A model generated the notes under the pieces. The model made no database searches. It had not been told where the DNA came from and saw only the letters and a program-made list of their open reading frames with translations. Shown piece by piece: positions 1-8,851 of a DNA stretch of 64,000 bases (positions are counted from its first letter, which is position 1; each line of letters starts with the position of its first letter). Source of the stretch: Pseudomonas sp. CFII64 (GTDB lineage: Bacteria > Pseudomonadota > Gammaproteobacteria > Pseudomonadales > Pseudomonadaceae); the NCBI RefSeq assembly GCF_000416235.1, contig NZ_ATLO01000010.1, forward strand, positions 1 to 64,000, in the 5' to 3' direction. The position numbers were made by a program, and so were the translations under genes.

Positions 1-23
1 TTATTTCGCTGATGGCACCGACG

Positions 24-127
24 TCCTCCCGAATAAATCCGGTCCTACACGATCTTCCGGGATGATCCTGTCCCACCAGATCGCGCCGATTTCGAAAACG
101 TAGGAGCGAATTCATTCGCGAAGGCGT
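24..127. repeat. REP pair, oppositely oriented
   Basis: Two REP-type palindromes lie here. The one at about 24-48 reads GTAGGACCGGATTTATTCGG on the minus strand, and the one at about 99-127 reads GTAGGAGCGAATTCATTCGC on the plus strand. The same family recurs through the window. Such elements are usually intergenic, fold into hairpins and carry no protein. I see no gene in bases 1-385. Confidence 0.7.
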
Positions 128-237
128 CAGTCCTGCCGACGCAATCCTGTGGGGCCGAATTTACCAATGACCCAAATCAACACCCATGCCCGCTTTTCGT
201 GCCATCGCGCACAAACCAAGTGCTCTGCTTCGGACCA

Positions 238-345
238 TTTGATCTGAATTATTCGTCATTAATAACTAACTATCTGAAAAGCAAAGCTATTTAAAGACTG
301 GCACAGTTACTGCTTTTCTCCCTCGCACATTCAGGCCGGGCAACC
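238..345 (+). promoter_or_regulatory. AT-rich promoter region of oxygenase/BMP operon
   Basis: This AT-rich stretch contains the palindromic core ATTAAT followed by AACTAACTATC. It precedes the first gene of the 386-6505 operon and contrasts with the GC-rich surroundings, so it probably holds the operon promoter. No convincing -35/-10 pair could be fixed by eye. Confidence 0.35.
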
Positions 346-385
346 GGTGCATCTTCAATGTTGTGTCGCGAGAGGCGTTAGTCGC

Positions 386-1399
386 ATGACCTTGCAATCC
401 GTCCCCATTATCGATCTTGCACCGTATTTTTCCGGCAGCGCAGAAGGCAAGGCCGCCGTCGCCAGGGCCGTCAATCAGGCCTGTCGAGACATCGGTTTCC
501 TGGTGATCACTCATCACCAGATCCCCGTCGAGTTGGTGCAACGCGTGTCCGCGCTGACTCGCCAGTTCTTCGATTTACCCCTGGCCGAGAAGCGCAAAGT
601 GGATCGGCCCAGCCCGGAGATGGTGCGCGGTTACAGCGCAGTGGCTGAGGAAAGCCTGTCCTATTCGCTGGAAGAAAGTGCGCCGGGAGATTTGAAAGAG
701 TCGTTCTCCATCGGCCCCAGCAACGTGCCGGACGAGGACTATTATCACAACGCCGTTGCCGGCTCGCACTTCGCGCCCAATGTCTGGCCGCCGGAAAACC
801 TGCTGCCGGGTTTTCAGGATGCCTATCGCGAATATTTTGCCGCCATGAGCGAGCTGGCTTGCTCAATGATGCGCTTGTTCGCGCTGGCGCTGGAGCTGGA
901 CGAGCACTTCTTCGACGACCGCATCGACCGCCACATCAGCATGTTCCGTACCTTGAGTTATCCGGACATCAAGGCCGAGGTGGAAGCGGGGCAGATGCGT
1001 GCCAGCGCGCATACCGATTACGGCAGCATGACCATCGTGCGTCCGGACAGCGCGCTGGGCGGATTGCAGGTGCGCAATCAGCTGGGCGAGTGGGTCGACG
1101 TGCCGTATGTCGAGGACGGCTTCGTGGTCAATATCGGCGACCTGATGATGCTCTGGACCAACGACCGCTGGATCTCCACCTTGCACCGCGTGGTCAATCC
1201 GCCGGCGGACAGTGAATCCGATAATCGCCGCCAGTCCCTCGTGTTTTTCCATCAGCCCAACTACGACGCCTTGATCGAATGCCTGCCCGGCTGCCTCGCC
1301 GAAGGTCAGCAAGCACGCCACGCGCCGGTTACTTCCGGCGACCATCTGCTGTCGAAATTCGTCAAGCAGACCACGTTCGGCGGCAGCAAGGTGGCCTGA
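386..1399 (+). CDS. Isopenicillin N synthase-family 2-oxoglutarate/Fe(II) oxygenase
   Basis: This 337-residue protein has the plant/fungal-type non-haem Fe(II) oxygenase fold. An N-terminal DIOX_N-like half (VPIIDLAPYF near residue 6) is followed by the double-stranded beta helix with His209-x-Asp211 (AHTDYGS) and distal His267 (STLHRVV) as iron ligands. Arg282-x-Ser284 (RRQS) is the usual 2-oxoglutarate carboxylate site. The start at 386 is chosen because the protein then begins at the conserved PIIDL region; the in-frame ATG at 347 would add 13 residues with no family counterpart. It is the first gene of an operon and its stop overlaps the next start (TGATG). No NRPS for the ACV tripeptide is present, so penicillin synthesis is not implied. 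The likely role is hydroxylation or oxidative cleavage of the compound imported by the adjacent BMP transporter, which is inference. Confidence 0.9.
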   Translation: MTLQSVPIIDLAPYFSGSAEGKAAVARAVNQACRDIGFLVITHHQIPVELVQRVSALTRQFFDLPLAEKRKVDRPSPEMVRGYSAVAEESLSYSLEESAPGDLKESFSIGPSNVPDEDYYHNAVAGSHFAPNVWPPENLLPGFQDAYREYFAAMSELACSMMRLFALALELDEHFFDDRIDRHISMFRTLSYPDIKAEVEAGQMRASAHTDYGSMTIVRPDSALGGLQVRNQLGEWVDVPYVEDGFVVNIGDLMMLWTNDRWISTLHRVVNPPADSESDNRRQSLVFFHQPNYDALIECLPGCLAEGQQARHAPVTSGDHLLSKFVKQTTFGGSKVA

Positions 1400-1785
1400 T
1401 GAATAACCTTTCCTACGTCAACGTATTTGCCCGGGACATCGTGGCCCTGAGCGGATTCTATTCGGCGCTGTTCGGCTTCAGTGAAATCGACGCGATCCGC
1501 TCGCCGATTTTTCGTGGCCTGGACACTGGCAAATCCTGCATTGGTTTCAACGCGCCAGAAGCTTACGAACTGCTCGGCCTCGGCGAGTACGCCGGGAGCA
1601 GCGGCGTGAAGTTTCTGCTCAATATCGACGTGTCCGAACAAGCTGAAGTCGACCGCCTGGTGCCACTGGCGCTGGTCAGCGGCGCGACGCTGATCAAGGC
1701 ACCGTACCTGACTTACTACAACTGGTATCAGGCAGTGCTGCTCGACCCCGAACAGAATGTGTTTCGCATCAATTTCATGCTGTGA
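1399..1785 (+). CDS. VOC-family (glyoxalase/dioxygenase fold) protein
   Basis: This 128-residue protein fits a single VOC module. It opens with NLSYVNVFARDIVALSGFYS, has a central GVKFLLNIDVS strand, and closes with LDPEQNVFRI, the usual C-terminal metal-ligand strand (Glu/Gln region). VOC enzymes include glyoxalases, dioxygenases, epimerases and resistance proteins, and the substrate cannot be read from sequence. Its start overlaps the oxygenase stop codon, so the two proteins are probably translationally coupled and act on the same substrate. The binding-protein gene of the importer follows closely. Confidence 0.8.
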   Translation: MNNLSYVNVFARDIVALSGFYSALFGFSEIDAIRSPIFRGLDTGKSCIGFNAPEAYELLGLGEYAGSSGVKFLLNIDVSEQAEVDRLVPLALVSGATLIKAPYLTYYNWYQAVLLDPEQNVFRINFML

Positions 1786-1829
1786 AGTCGCTCACTGCCT
1801 TTCGCTTGCCCATCATCAGGAAGATCAAA

Positions 1830-2921
1830 ATGCTCAACAGATTTCTCAAGCACACCTTGGGTGCGGCGGTACTGCTCGGCTTGGCCAATGGCGCCATGGC
1901 TGAAGGCTTGACCCTGGAAAAGCCAGCGAAGATCGCCATGGTGTATATCAGCCCGCGCAACGACGGCGGCTGGACGCAGGCGTTCGATGAGTCGCGGGTC
2001 AAGCTGGAGAAAGAACTGGGCAGCAAAATCCAGTACGTCGAAAGCGTTCCGGAAAACGCCGCCGCGATCACTCCGGTAGTGGACCGGCTGATTTCCCGGG
2101 GTGCCAACGTGATCATTGGCACCGCGTTCGGCTATTCCGACACCTTCCTGGAACTGGCGAAGAAGTACCCGAAAGTCGCCTTCCTCAACGGCTCCGGCAC
2201 CACCAATGCGCCGAACCTGGAATCGTTCTACGGTCGCACCTACGAAAGCCAATACCTGTGCGGCATGGCCGCGGGCGCTGCATCGAAGACCGGCAAGCTC
2301 GGTTTCGTCGCCGCCAACCCCTTTGGCCAGGTGAACTGGACCGTCAATGCGTTTGAGTTGGGCGCGCAACAGATCAATCCCAATGCCACGGTCAACGTGA
2401 TCTATACCGGCGCCTGGAACGATCCGGTCAAGGAACGCGCTGCCGCCATGGCGCTGATCGATAACGGCGCTGATGTCATCGGTCAGCACGTCGACAGCCC
2501 GACGCCGCAGATTGTCGCCCAGGAACGCGGCGTGCTCGGCACCGGCCACCATCGCGACTTGAGCGAGTTCGCGCCCAAAGCCACGGTGTGTTCCTCGGCC
2601 TGGGTCTGGGATCGTTTCCTGGCGCCTGAGCTGAAAAAAGTCATGGCCGGCAACTGGGTGCCCAATCCCAATGGCGCGCTGTTGTCCATGGAACAGGGCG
2701 GCACGGACATCACGCTGACTGCGGGCGAGCACATCTCGGCAGAGAACAAGAAGAAAATCGAGCTGGCCCGCGAAGCCCTGATGAACGGCGAGAAGATTAT
2801 CTACAGCGGCCCGATGAGCGACCGCGACGGCAAGGAACGTATTGCTGCCGGCACCGCCATGTCCGATGCCGATCTGTGGAAAATGGACTGGTTCGTCAAA
2901 GGTGTGGCTTCCCAGCAATGA
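1830..2921 (+). CDS. BMP/PnrA-family ABC transporter substrate-binding protein
   Basis: This 363-residue periplasmic binding protein has a cleavable signal peptide ending near NGAMA-EG. The body matches the basic membrane protein (Med/PnrA) family: AMVYISPRNDGGWTQAFDE at the N-terminus, then IIGTAFGYSD, GSGTTNAPN and GQHVDSPTP segments in order. Family members bind nucleosides or purine-like ligands. ATG 1830 is chosen because an AGGAAG ribosome site precedes it and the signal peptide then starts correctly; an upstream ATG-equivalent at 1782 would place 16 extra residues before the signal. Its stop overlaps the ATPase start (ATGA). The family suggests a nucleoside-like ligand, but the oxygenase and VOC partners suggest a modified one. 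Confidence 0.9.
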   Translation: MLNRFLKHTLGAAVLLGLANGAMAEGLTLEKPAKIAMVYISPRNDGGWTQAFDESRVKLEKELGSKIQYVESVPENAAAITPVVDRLISRGANVIIGTAFGYSDTFLELAKKYPKVAFLNGSGTTNAPNLESFYGRTYESQYLCGMAAGAASKTGKLGFVAANPFGQVNWTVNAFELGAQQINPNATVNVIYTGAWNDPVKERAAAMALIDNGADVIGQHVDSPTPQIVAQERGVLGTGHHRDLSEFAPKATVCSSAWVWDRFLAPELKKVMAGNWVPNPNGALLSMEQGGTDITLTAGEHISAENKKKIELAREALMNGEKIIYSGPMSDRDGKERIAAGTAMSDADLWKMDWFVKGVASQQ

Positions 2922-4432
2922 GCCAGGCGAACGCGCTCCAACTCACCGGTATCAGCAAGACCTTTGATGGCTTCAAGGCCCTCAGCGATGCGCACTTCAT
3001 CGCCAGATGGGGTGAAGTGCACGGGCTGCTTGGGGAGAACGGGGCGGGCAAATCGTCGCTGATGAATATCGCTGCGGGTTTGTACGCGCCGGAGAGTGGA
3101 TCGCTGTTCATCGATGACAACCCGGTGCGGCTCAATGGTCCCAAGGACGCCAGCCGTCATCGGATTGGCATGGTGCATCAACATTTCAAGCTGGTGCGGC
3201 CGTTCACGGTCGCCCAGAACATTTTGCTCGGCCTGCCGCCTGAACCGGGGCAGGGCAGCTATACCAGACGCTTGCAAACTCTTGAACAGCAAATCAGCGC
3301 CAAGGCTCAGGAGCTGGGCTTTGCCATTGATCCACGGCAGACCATCGAGACCTTGTCGATTGCCGAGCAGCAGCGGGTGGAAATCCTCAAGGTGCTGCTG
3401 GCCGGGGCGCGCATTCTGATTCTCGATGAGCCGACAGCGGTGCTCACTGACAAGGAAGCAGAAGGGTTGCTGAGCACGGTGCAGTCGTTTGCCCGGCAAG
3501 GCGCGGCGGTGATTCTGGTGACGCACAAGATGTCCGACGTCAAACGCTACGCCGACCGGGTCACGGTGATGCGCGGCGGACGCACCGTGGAAACCCTTGA
3601 TCCGCACAGCGTCAGTGTCGAACAGTTGGTGCGCCTCACGGTGGGTGAATCGGAGCCGACCCGGGAACACCCGATGGCGGTTGCGGGTGAGGCACGCCTG
3701 ATTGTGAACAACCTCCGCTCGGTAGCCGGTCAAGGCCCGTTGGCTGGCGTCAACATGACCCTGCACGCCGGGCAGATTTACGGCATTGCTGGCGTGGGCG
3801 GCAATGGCCAGAGCGAACTGGCCAATGCCTTGATGGGGCTGCCGCAGCCGACCCAGGGCGAAATGCTCCTGCAAGGGTTTGGCGACTTGCGCCTGGCCTC
3901 ACCCGAGCGCCGTCGCGACTTGCGCATCGCGTCGATTCCCGCCGACCGCTACGGCGCGGCGTTGGCCGGCTCGCTGTCGGTGGCGGAAAACTTCGGCATC
4001 GGCCAGATTCACAGCGGACGCTACGGCTCGTTCCTGCGCCTGCGCGGCAAGCAACTGGAACAGGACGCCGCTGAGGCGATCAGCGCCTTCGATGTACAAG
4101 GCGTGCGTTCGTTGCAACAGAAAGCCGCATTGCTCTCCGGCGGCAACGCGCAAAAACTGGTGATCGCCCGGGAATTCAGCCGCGACCCGCAATTGGTATT
4201 GGTGCATAGCCCGAGTCGCGGTCTGGATGCGCGGGCCAGGGCGGCCGTGCACACTCGCTTGCGCGCGGCTCGCGACGCTGGCGCAGCGGTGTTGGTGATC
4301 AGCGAAGACCTTGATGAAGTGTTGGCGCTGGCCGACCGCATCGGCGTCATGAACAGCGGCCGTATCGTCGCGCAATTCGAGCGTCCTGCCGATCGCCAGG
4401 CGATAGGCAAGGCCATGGTGAGTCATGACTGA
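2918..4432 (+). CDS. ABC transporter ATPase, tandem-domain, BMP/sugar type
   Basis: This 504-residue protein has two ATPase halves, as in YufO/RbsA-type importers. The N-terminal half has a full Walker A (GENGAGKSS), Q-loop (GMVHQHFKL) and Walker B (ILILDEPTAVLT). The C-terminal half has a degenerate P-loop (VGGNGQSEL) but a good signature (LSGGNAQKLVIAREF) followed by SPSRGLD. One degenerate site is normal for this class. It overlaps the binding-protein gene by 4 bp and the first permease by 8 bp, which fits a single translation-coupled operon. It energises import by the two permeases that follow. Confidence 0.93.
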   Translation: MSQANALQLTGISKTFDGFKALSDAHFIARWGEVHGLLGENGAGKSSLMNIAAGLYAPESGSLFIDDNPVRLNGPKDASRHRIGMVHQHFKLVRPFTVAQNILLGLPPEPGQGSYTRRLQTLEQQISAKAQELGFAIDPRQTIETLSIAEQQRVEILKVLLAGARILILDEPTAVLTDKEAEGLLSTVQSFARQGAAVILVTHKMSDVKRYADRVTVMRGGRTVETLDPHSVSVEQLVRLTVGESEPTREHPMAVAGEARLIVNNLRSVAGQGPLAGVNMTLHAGQIYGIAGVGGNGQSELANALMGLPQPTQGEMLLQGFGDLRLASPERRRDLRIASIPADRYGAALAGSLSVAENFGIGQIHSGRYGSFLRLRGKQLEQDAAEAISAFDVQGVRSLQQKAALLSGGNAQKLVIAREFSRDPQLVLVHSPSRGLDARARAAVHTRLRAARDAGAAVLVISEDLDEVLALADRIGVMNSGRIVAQFERPADRQAIGKAMVSHD

Positions 4433-5567
4433 AGTTATTCCTGAATCTATGTTGCATGCCACGCCGTCGCCAAAGCCACGCGGTCAGCCGTTATTGGCGC
4501 GGCGTTATGCCCTGGAAATTCGCCAGCAACTGGCCTGGTATTGGCAGGCGCTGATCATCGCGCTGGCGCTGGTGGCTGGCCTGGGGATTTCCGCTGCGAT
4601 TCTGGTCGGTGCCGGGGTGCCCGCCGAGGAACTGCTCAACGAGTTCGTGGTGCTGACGGTGCTCGATCCGCAAAACTTCAAGTCGGTATTGTTTCAAGCC
4701 GCGCCGATGATTCTGGTGGGGCTGGCGGGCTGCATGGCGTTTCGCGCGCGGTTCTGGAATCTCGGCCTGGAAGGTCAGATGATCTGGGGCGGCATCGGCG
4801 CAACCGCCATTTCATTGTTTGAAGTGGGCCCGCCGGCCATTCGTTTGCCGCTGATGCTGGCGGCTGCGATGATCTGCGGGGTGTTGTGGACGCTGGCACC
4901 GGTGCTGCTCAAGCTGCGCCTCAAGGTCAATGAGATCATCTCGACGCTGATGCTCAATTACATCGCCGCCAATTTTCTTCTGCATCTGCTGTACGGCAGC
5001 TGGAAAGATCCCCGAGACAATTTTCCGTATTCACCGGCGTTTCGCAGTTTCGAGCGTCTGCCGGATCTGTTCGACGGCTACAACGCGGCCATCCTGCTCG
5101 CCGGGTTGGTCACCTTGTTTACCCTGTGGTTCATTGGCATTTCCCGCGCCGGCCTGTACCTGCGCTTCGTCGATGCCAACCCGCGCGTGGCCAGCGCGGT
5201 CGGCGTGCCGGTGCGCAAGATGATCATCGGCACGGTGCTGTTATCCGGCGCGCTGGCAGGCATTGCCGGTTTTATCGTCACGGCGGGGCAGGAAGGGCGC
5301 CTGACTCAGGCGTTCTATCAAGGCTACGGTTTTTCCGGAATTCTCATCGCGTTTCTGGCGCGCACTAACCCGCTGGCGGCGACCATTGTGGCCTTGCTGG
5401 TGGCGATGCTGTTTGTGGCCGGACGCAGCTTGCAGGTGTTCTACCAGATACCGTTTTCCATGGTCCAGCTGATCCAGGCCATTCTGGTGATCTGCGTGGC
5501 TTCATCAGACTTTTTCATCCGCCATCGCATGCGGCGTATCCAGGTTGTTCAAGGCGGAGAATCCTGA
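4425..5567 (+). CDS. ABC transporter permease (BMP/nucleoside type, YufP-like)
   Basis: This 380-residue inner-membrane permease of the BPD_transp_2 family has an N-terminal cytoplasmic stretch to about residue 35 and then many hydrophobic helices (for example ALIIALALVAGLGISAAILV). It carries the family block LGLEGQMIWGGIGATA. A coupling-loop region is seen around RFVDANPRVASAVGVPVRK. It overlaps the ATPase gene by 8 bp and touches the second permease, so the two permeases most likely form the heterodimeric channel of the BMP importer. Confidence 0.92.
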   Translation: MTEVIPESMLHATPSPKPRGQPLLARRYALEIRQQLAWYWQALIIALALVAGLGISAAILVGAGVPAEELLNEFVVLTVLDPQNFKSVLFQAAPMILVGLAGCMAFRARFWNLGLEGQMIWGGIGATAISLFEVGPPAIRLPLMLAAAMICGVLWTLAPVLLKLRLKVNEIISTLMLNYIAANFLLHLLYGSWKDPRDNFPYSPAFRSFERLPDLFDGYNAAILLAGLVTLFTLWFIGISRAGLYLRFVDANPRVASAVGVPVRKMIIGTVLLSGALAGIAGFIVTAGQEGRLTQAFYQGYGFSGILIAFLARTNPLAATIVALLVAMLFVAGRSLQVFYQIPFSMVQLIQAILVICVASSDFFIRHRMRRIQVVQGGES

Positions 5568-6505
5568 TGGACATGATCGCCAACTGGTTGGGCAACTCAC
5601 CCGACTTCGCGGTACCGTTCGCCCTCGCAGCGCTGGGCCTGATTCTTACCGAACGGGCAGGGGTGCTGGCGCTGGGTGCCGAGGGCTTGATGCTGGTGGG
5701 CGCGCTGGCGGCCATCGGTGCGCAGCTGAGCTTCAGTACGCCACTGATTTCGTTACTCGCGGCAATGCTGGCGGGCAGCGTGGTTTCGCTGCTGTTCGCG
5801 CTGATGGTGCTGGTGATGCGCATCAACCAGGTCATCGCCGGTCTCGCGCTGGTGTTCTTCTGCCAGGGCTTGACCGGGTTACTCGGCACCTTGCTGGAAT
5901 GGACCAACCACCCGGTTACCGGGTTGTCCGCCATAGCGCTTTGGCCGTTCTCCGAGCTGCCTCTGATCGGCAAGGTGTTCGTGCAAAATCCTCTGGTCTA
6001 TCTCACGCCGATCATCTTCATTGCCGTGGTCTGGTTTCTCAATCGCAGCAATCACGGCCTGCGCCTGCGTGCCGTCGGGGAGAACCCTCAGGCTGCGGAT
6101 GCCGCCGGTATTTCGGTGTTGGGTTACCGGCTGGCGGCGATCATGGCCGGTGCGGCGTTGATCGGTCTGGCGGGCGGTTACATCTCCGTGCTCAGTACCA
6201 AGATGTGGATTGCCGACATGACCGGCGGGCGGGGCTGGATTGCTGTTTCCCTGGTGATCTTCGCGCGCTGGTCGCCATGGCGGGCGCTAGCGGGAGCCGT
6301 GTTGTTCGGCTGCATCGAAGCCTTGATCCCCCAACTGGCGACCACAGGCGTACGCCTGCCGCAATATTTCGTGCTGATGACGCCCTACGCGGTCACGCTG
6401 CTGGTGATGATCTGGGTCGCCATGGCCCAGCGCGACTCGACGGCCAGCTCGGGCAGCCAACCGGGTGCCTTGGGTGAACCATTCATTCGAGAGGAACGAC
6501 GCTGA
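5567..6505 (+). CDS. ABC transporter permease (BMP/nucleoside type, YufQ-like)
   Basis: This 312-residue polytopic permease is the second BPD_transp_2 subunit. Diagnostic blocks are LTERAGVLALGAEGLMLVGA near residue 25 and RAVGENPQAADAAGISVLGY near residue 172, the latter matching the EAA-like coupling loop of ribose/nucleoside permeases. Its start overlaps the stop of the first permease by one base. It is the last gene of the operon, and about 230 bp of non-coding sequence follow before the C45 gene. Confidence 0.92.
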   Translation: MDMIANWLGNSPDFAVPFALAALGLILTERAGVLALGAEGLMLVGALAAIGAQLSFSTPLISLLAAMLAGSVVSLLFALMVLVMRINQVIAGLALVFFCQGLTGLLGTLLEWTNHPVTGLSAIALWPFSELPLIGKVFVQNPLVYLTPIIFIAVVWFLNRSNHGLRLRAVGENPQAADAAGISVLGYRLAAIMAGAALIGLAGGYISVLSTKMWIADMTGGRGWIAVSLVIFARWSPWRALAGAVLFGCIEALIPQLATTGVRLPQYFVLMTPYAVTLLVMIWVAMAQRDSTASSGSQPGALGEPFIREERR

Positions 6506-6652
6506 TTGCAGCGGTCGATCAGGTGCTACGGCCTGATCGGCCGGCAATTGGATCTGTCACTAATCTGCACGTTTGTGGAACATCTACCCAGCCTATCCCC
6601 ATATTTGCGCACCAAAAACCGACGAAACAGGCCGGTATTTTTTTAAAAACCT

Positions 6653-6735
6653 AAATTGGCGCCAATATTTTCTGGGTTTTATGATTTTTGGCGCGGGTCT
6701 TGCTCAGGTAACCACCAAACAACTGAGGTGGTGAC
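6653..6735 (+). promoter_or_regulatory. Operator-like palindrome and RBS-pairing hairpin before C45 gene
   Basis: A perfect 12-bp palindrome, ATTGGCGCCAAT, lies at 6655-6666. Downstream, ACCACC (6711-6716) can pair with GGTGGT (6727-6732), which includes part of the GAGGTGG ribosome site of the gene starting at 6736. The palindrome is a candidate operator for the GntR-type regulator at the far end of this cluster. No experiment supports either assignment. Confidence 0.35.
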
Positions 6736-7869
6736 ATGAGTCGTCTGTTCCCTTGCATCGAAATCAGCGGCACGCCATTTGAGCGCGGCGTCCAATACGG
6801 CAAAGCCTGCCCGCTGATCATTGCCCGCAGCATCGAAGTCTACAGTCAGCAATTGTTGGACATGGGTTACGACTGGGCGGGCATTCGGCGTCTGGTCAAT
6901 CAGTTCGTGCCCAACATAGAAGCCTTCGAACCGCAGTACCTGGAAGAAATGCGCGGCATCGCTCAGGGTTGCGGTCAGGATTTCGAGGCCATCGTGTTGA
7001 TCAACGCACGGACCGAGATTATCCATCTGGGCCGGCGCAACATGCTCGACAGGCCCGAGCTGGATGGCTGCACCGGGGCGATCATCCTGCCCGGCGCCAC
7101 CTTGCACAACGAATTGCTGCACGGCCAGAACTGGGACTGGCGCGCCGAGTGCGCTGAAACCGGCGTGGTTCTGCATATCCGCCGGGAAGACGGCCCGGAT
7201 CTGCTGACCTTTACCGAAGCCGGAGGCTTGGGCCGGGCAGGGCTGAACTCCATCGGCACCGCCATCACCGGCAATAACCTTGAATCGGACCGCGACTATC
7301 AAACCCTGGGCGTGCCTTTGCCGCTGATTCGGCGCAAGGCGCTGGAAGCCAATCATTTCGCGTTGGCGATGAAGGTCGTGGCGGTGACGCCCAAGTCCGG
7401 CTCCAACAACATGATGCTCAGCCATGCCGGTGGTTTTGGCATCAATTACGAGTGCGCGCCCGATGAAGTCTTCCCGTTGTTTGAAGACAACGGTTTGCTG
7501 GTGCATGCCAACCATTGGCGCAGCCCGGTGGCACAGGTCAAGTTGAAAAATACCGGCATCGGCGGCGCGCCGGAGAGTTTCTACCGCGACATCCGCGTCG
7601 AGAAAATTCTTCGTCAGCGCCAGGGTGACCTGACCCTGGAACATATGAAAACTGCGTTCTTCGATGACTTCGGCACGCCCTTCGCCGTGTGCCGTCCGCC
7701 GCGACCAAGCTCCAGCGGTGAAGACAATCTGTCGGCAACCGTCGCGATGATCGTCATGCGCCCGGCCAGCGGTTACATGGAAATCGCACCGCTGCCGGCG
7801 ATCAGCCGGCTGTTCGGCAAGTACCAGCTGGAGATGGAGTCCGATTACGCACGTTACGCAGTATGGTAG
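6736..7869 (+). CDS. C45-family N-terminal-nucleophile acyltransferase/peptidase
   Basis: This 377-residue protein resembles the acyl-CoA:6-aminopenicillanate acyltransferase (C45) family. The probable autocatalytic nucleophile is Cys112 in DGCTGAI, followed by the family block HGQNWDW at about 129-135. These enzymes self-cleave before the Cys and then hydrolyse or transfer acyl groups on amides. There is no signal peptide, so it should act in the cytoplasm. It heads the unit that continues with a Dpp-type importer from 7910, which suggests it deacylates or cleaves an amide or peptide brought in by that importer. Together with the nearby IPNS-family oxygenase it recalls beta-lactam enzymes by family only; no peptide synthetase is present. 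Confidence 0.88.
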   Translation: MSRLFPCIEISGTPFERGVQYGKACPLIIARSIEVYSQQLLDMGYDWAGIRRLVNQFVPNIEAFEPQYLEEMRGIAQGCGQDFEAIVLINARTEIIHLGRRNMLDRPELDGCTGAIILPGATLHNELLHGQNWDWRAECAETGVVLHIRREDGPDLLTFTEAGGLGRAGLNSIGTAITGNNLESDRDYQTLGVPLPLIRRKALEANHFALAMKVVAVTPKSGSNNMMLSHAGGFGINYECAPDEVFPLFEDNGLLVHANHWRSPVAQVKLKNTGIGGAPESFYRDIRVEKILRQRQGDLTLEHMKTAFFDDFGTPFAVCRPPRPSSSGEDNLSATVAMIVMRPASGYMEIAPLPAISRLFGKYQLEMESDYARYAVW

Positions 7870-7909
7870 CGGATTGCCCAACGGCCAGTTACAGCACCGA
7901 GGAAGATAG

Positions 7910-8851
7910 ATGCTTCGTTTGATCATTGCGCGTCTGGCCATGGCGGTTCCGACGCTGCTGCTGATTTCCATCGCGGTGTTCGCGATGATTCGCCTGATTC
8001 CCGGCGATCCGGCATTGCTGATGCTGGGCGACATGGCCGACCCGGCCAATCTGAGCGCGCTGCGTCAGTCTCTGGGCCTGGATCAGCCGATGTGGATTCA
8101 GTACCTGATCTGGATCAAAGCGGTGCTGAGCGGTGATCTAGGGCATTCCATCACCAGCCAGCAAGCGGTATTGCCGCTGGTCCTGGAGCGCTTCAGTGTC
8201 AGCCTGACCATTGTGCTGAGCGCAGTGTTTCTCGCCGCGCTGATTGCCGTGCCGTTGGGCATGTTGGCGGCCTGGAAGCAGAACAGCCTGGTGGATCTCG
8301 GCCTTGTCACAGCAGCGACCTTGCTGTTGTCGATCCCCGGTTTCTGGATGGGCCTGTTGCTGCTTTATGCCTTTGGCCTGGCGCTGGGCTGGCTGCCGGT
8401 GGTGGGTTATGTGCCGTTTGGCGAAGACTTCGGCAAAGCGCTGACTTACGTGATTCTGCCGATTGCCACACTGGTGCTGCATGAAAGCGGGGTGATCATT
8501 CGCATGGCCAGGGCCAGCACCATCGAAGTGCTGCGTCTGGATTACATCGCCCATGCCAGAGCGAAAGGCTTATCGGAGCGCGCGGTGCTCTGGCGGCACA
8601 CGCTGCGCAACGCCTTCGCGCCAACCTGGACCCTGATCGGCCTGATTCTCGGCAACCTGCTCGGCGGCATCGCGGTGATCGAAACGGTATTCACTATTCC
8701 GGGTATCGGCCGGCTGATGGTCGACTCCATTTATGCCCGGGACTATCCGGTGCTGCAGGGCAGCCTGCTGCTGATCACCTTTGTTTATGTGCTGGTCAAT
8801 CTGGTCGTCGACCTGATGTATCCGCTGTTCGATCCTCGGGTGAAAGTATGA
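7910..8851 (+). CDS. Peptide ABC transporter permease (DppB-like)
   Basis: This 313-residue inner-membrane permease starts with the DppB/OppB hallmark (RLIIARLAMAVPTLLLIS, then FAMIRLIPGDPA). The EAA coupling loop is ARAKGLSERAVLWRHTLRNA near residue 217. A GAGGAAG ribosome site precedes the ATG. It overlaps the next permease by 4 bp. It forms the DppBC channel for peptides or peptide-like compounds; the C45 enzyme upstream hints at an acylated or amide-linked substrate. Confidence 0.93.
   Translation: MLRLIIARLAMAVPTLLLISIAVFAMIRLIPGDPALLMLGDMADPANLSALRQSLGLDQPMWIQYLIWIKAVLSGDLGHSITSQQAVLPLVLERFSVSLTIVLSAVFLAALIAVPLGMLAAWKQNSLVDLGLVTAATLLLSIPGFWMGLLLLYAFGLALGWLPVVGYVPFGEDFGKALTYVILPIATLVLHESGVIIRMARASTIEVLRLDYIAHARAKGLSERAVLWRHTLRNAFAPTWTLIGLILGNLLGGIAVIETVFTIPGIGRLMVDSIYARDYPVLQGSLLLITFVYVLVNLVVDLMYPLFDPRVKV

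Noticed and set aside
386..7869. Penicillin-type biosynthesis from an IPNS-like oxygenase and a C45 acyltransferase
   Set aside because: No ACV-type peptide synthetase, no epimerase and no export genes are present. Both families are broad, and the neighbours are importers, so catabolism is more likely.
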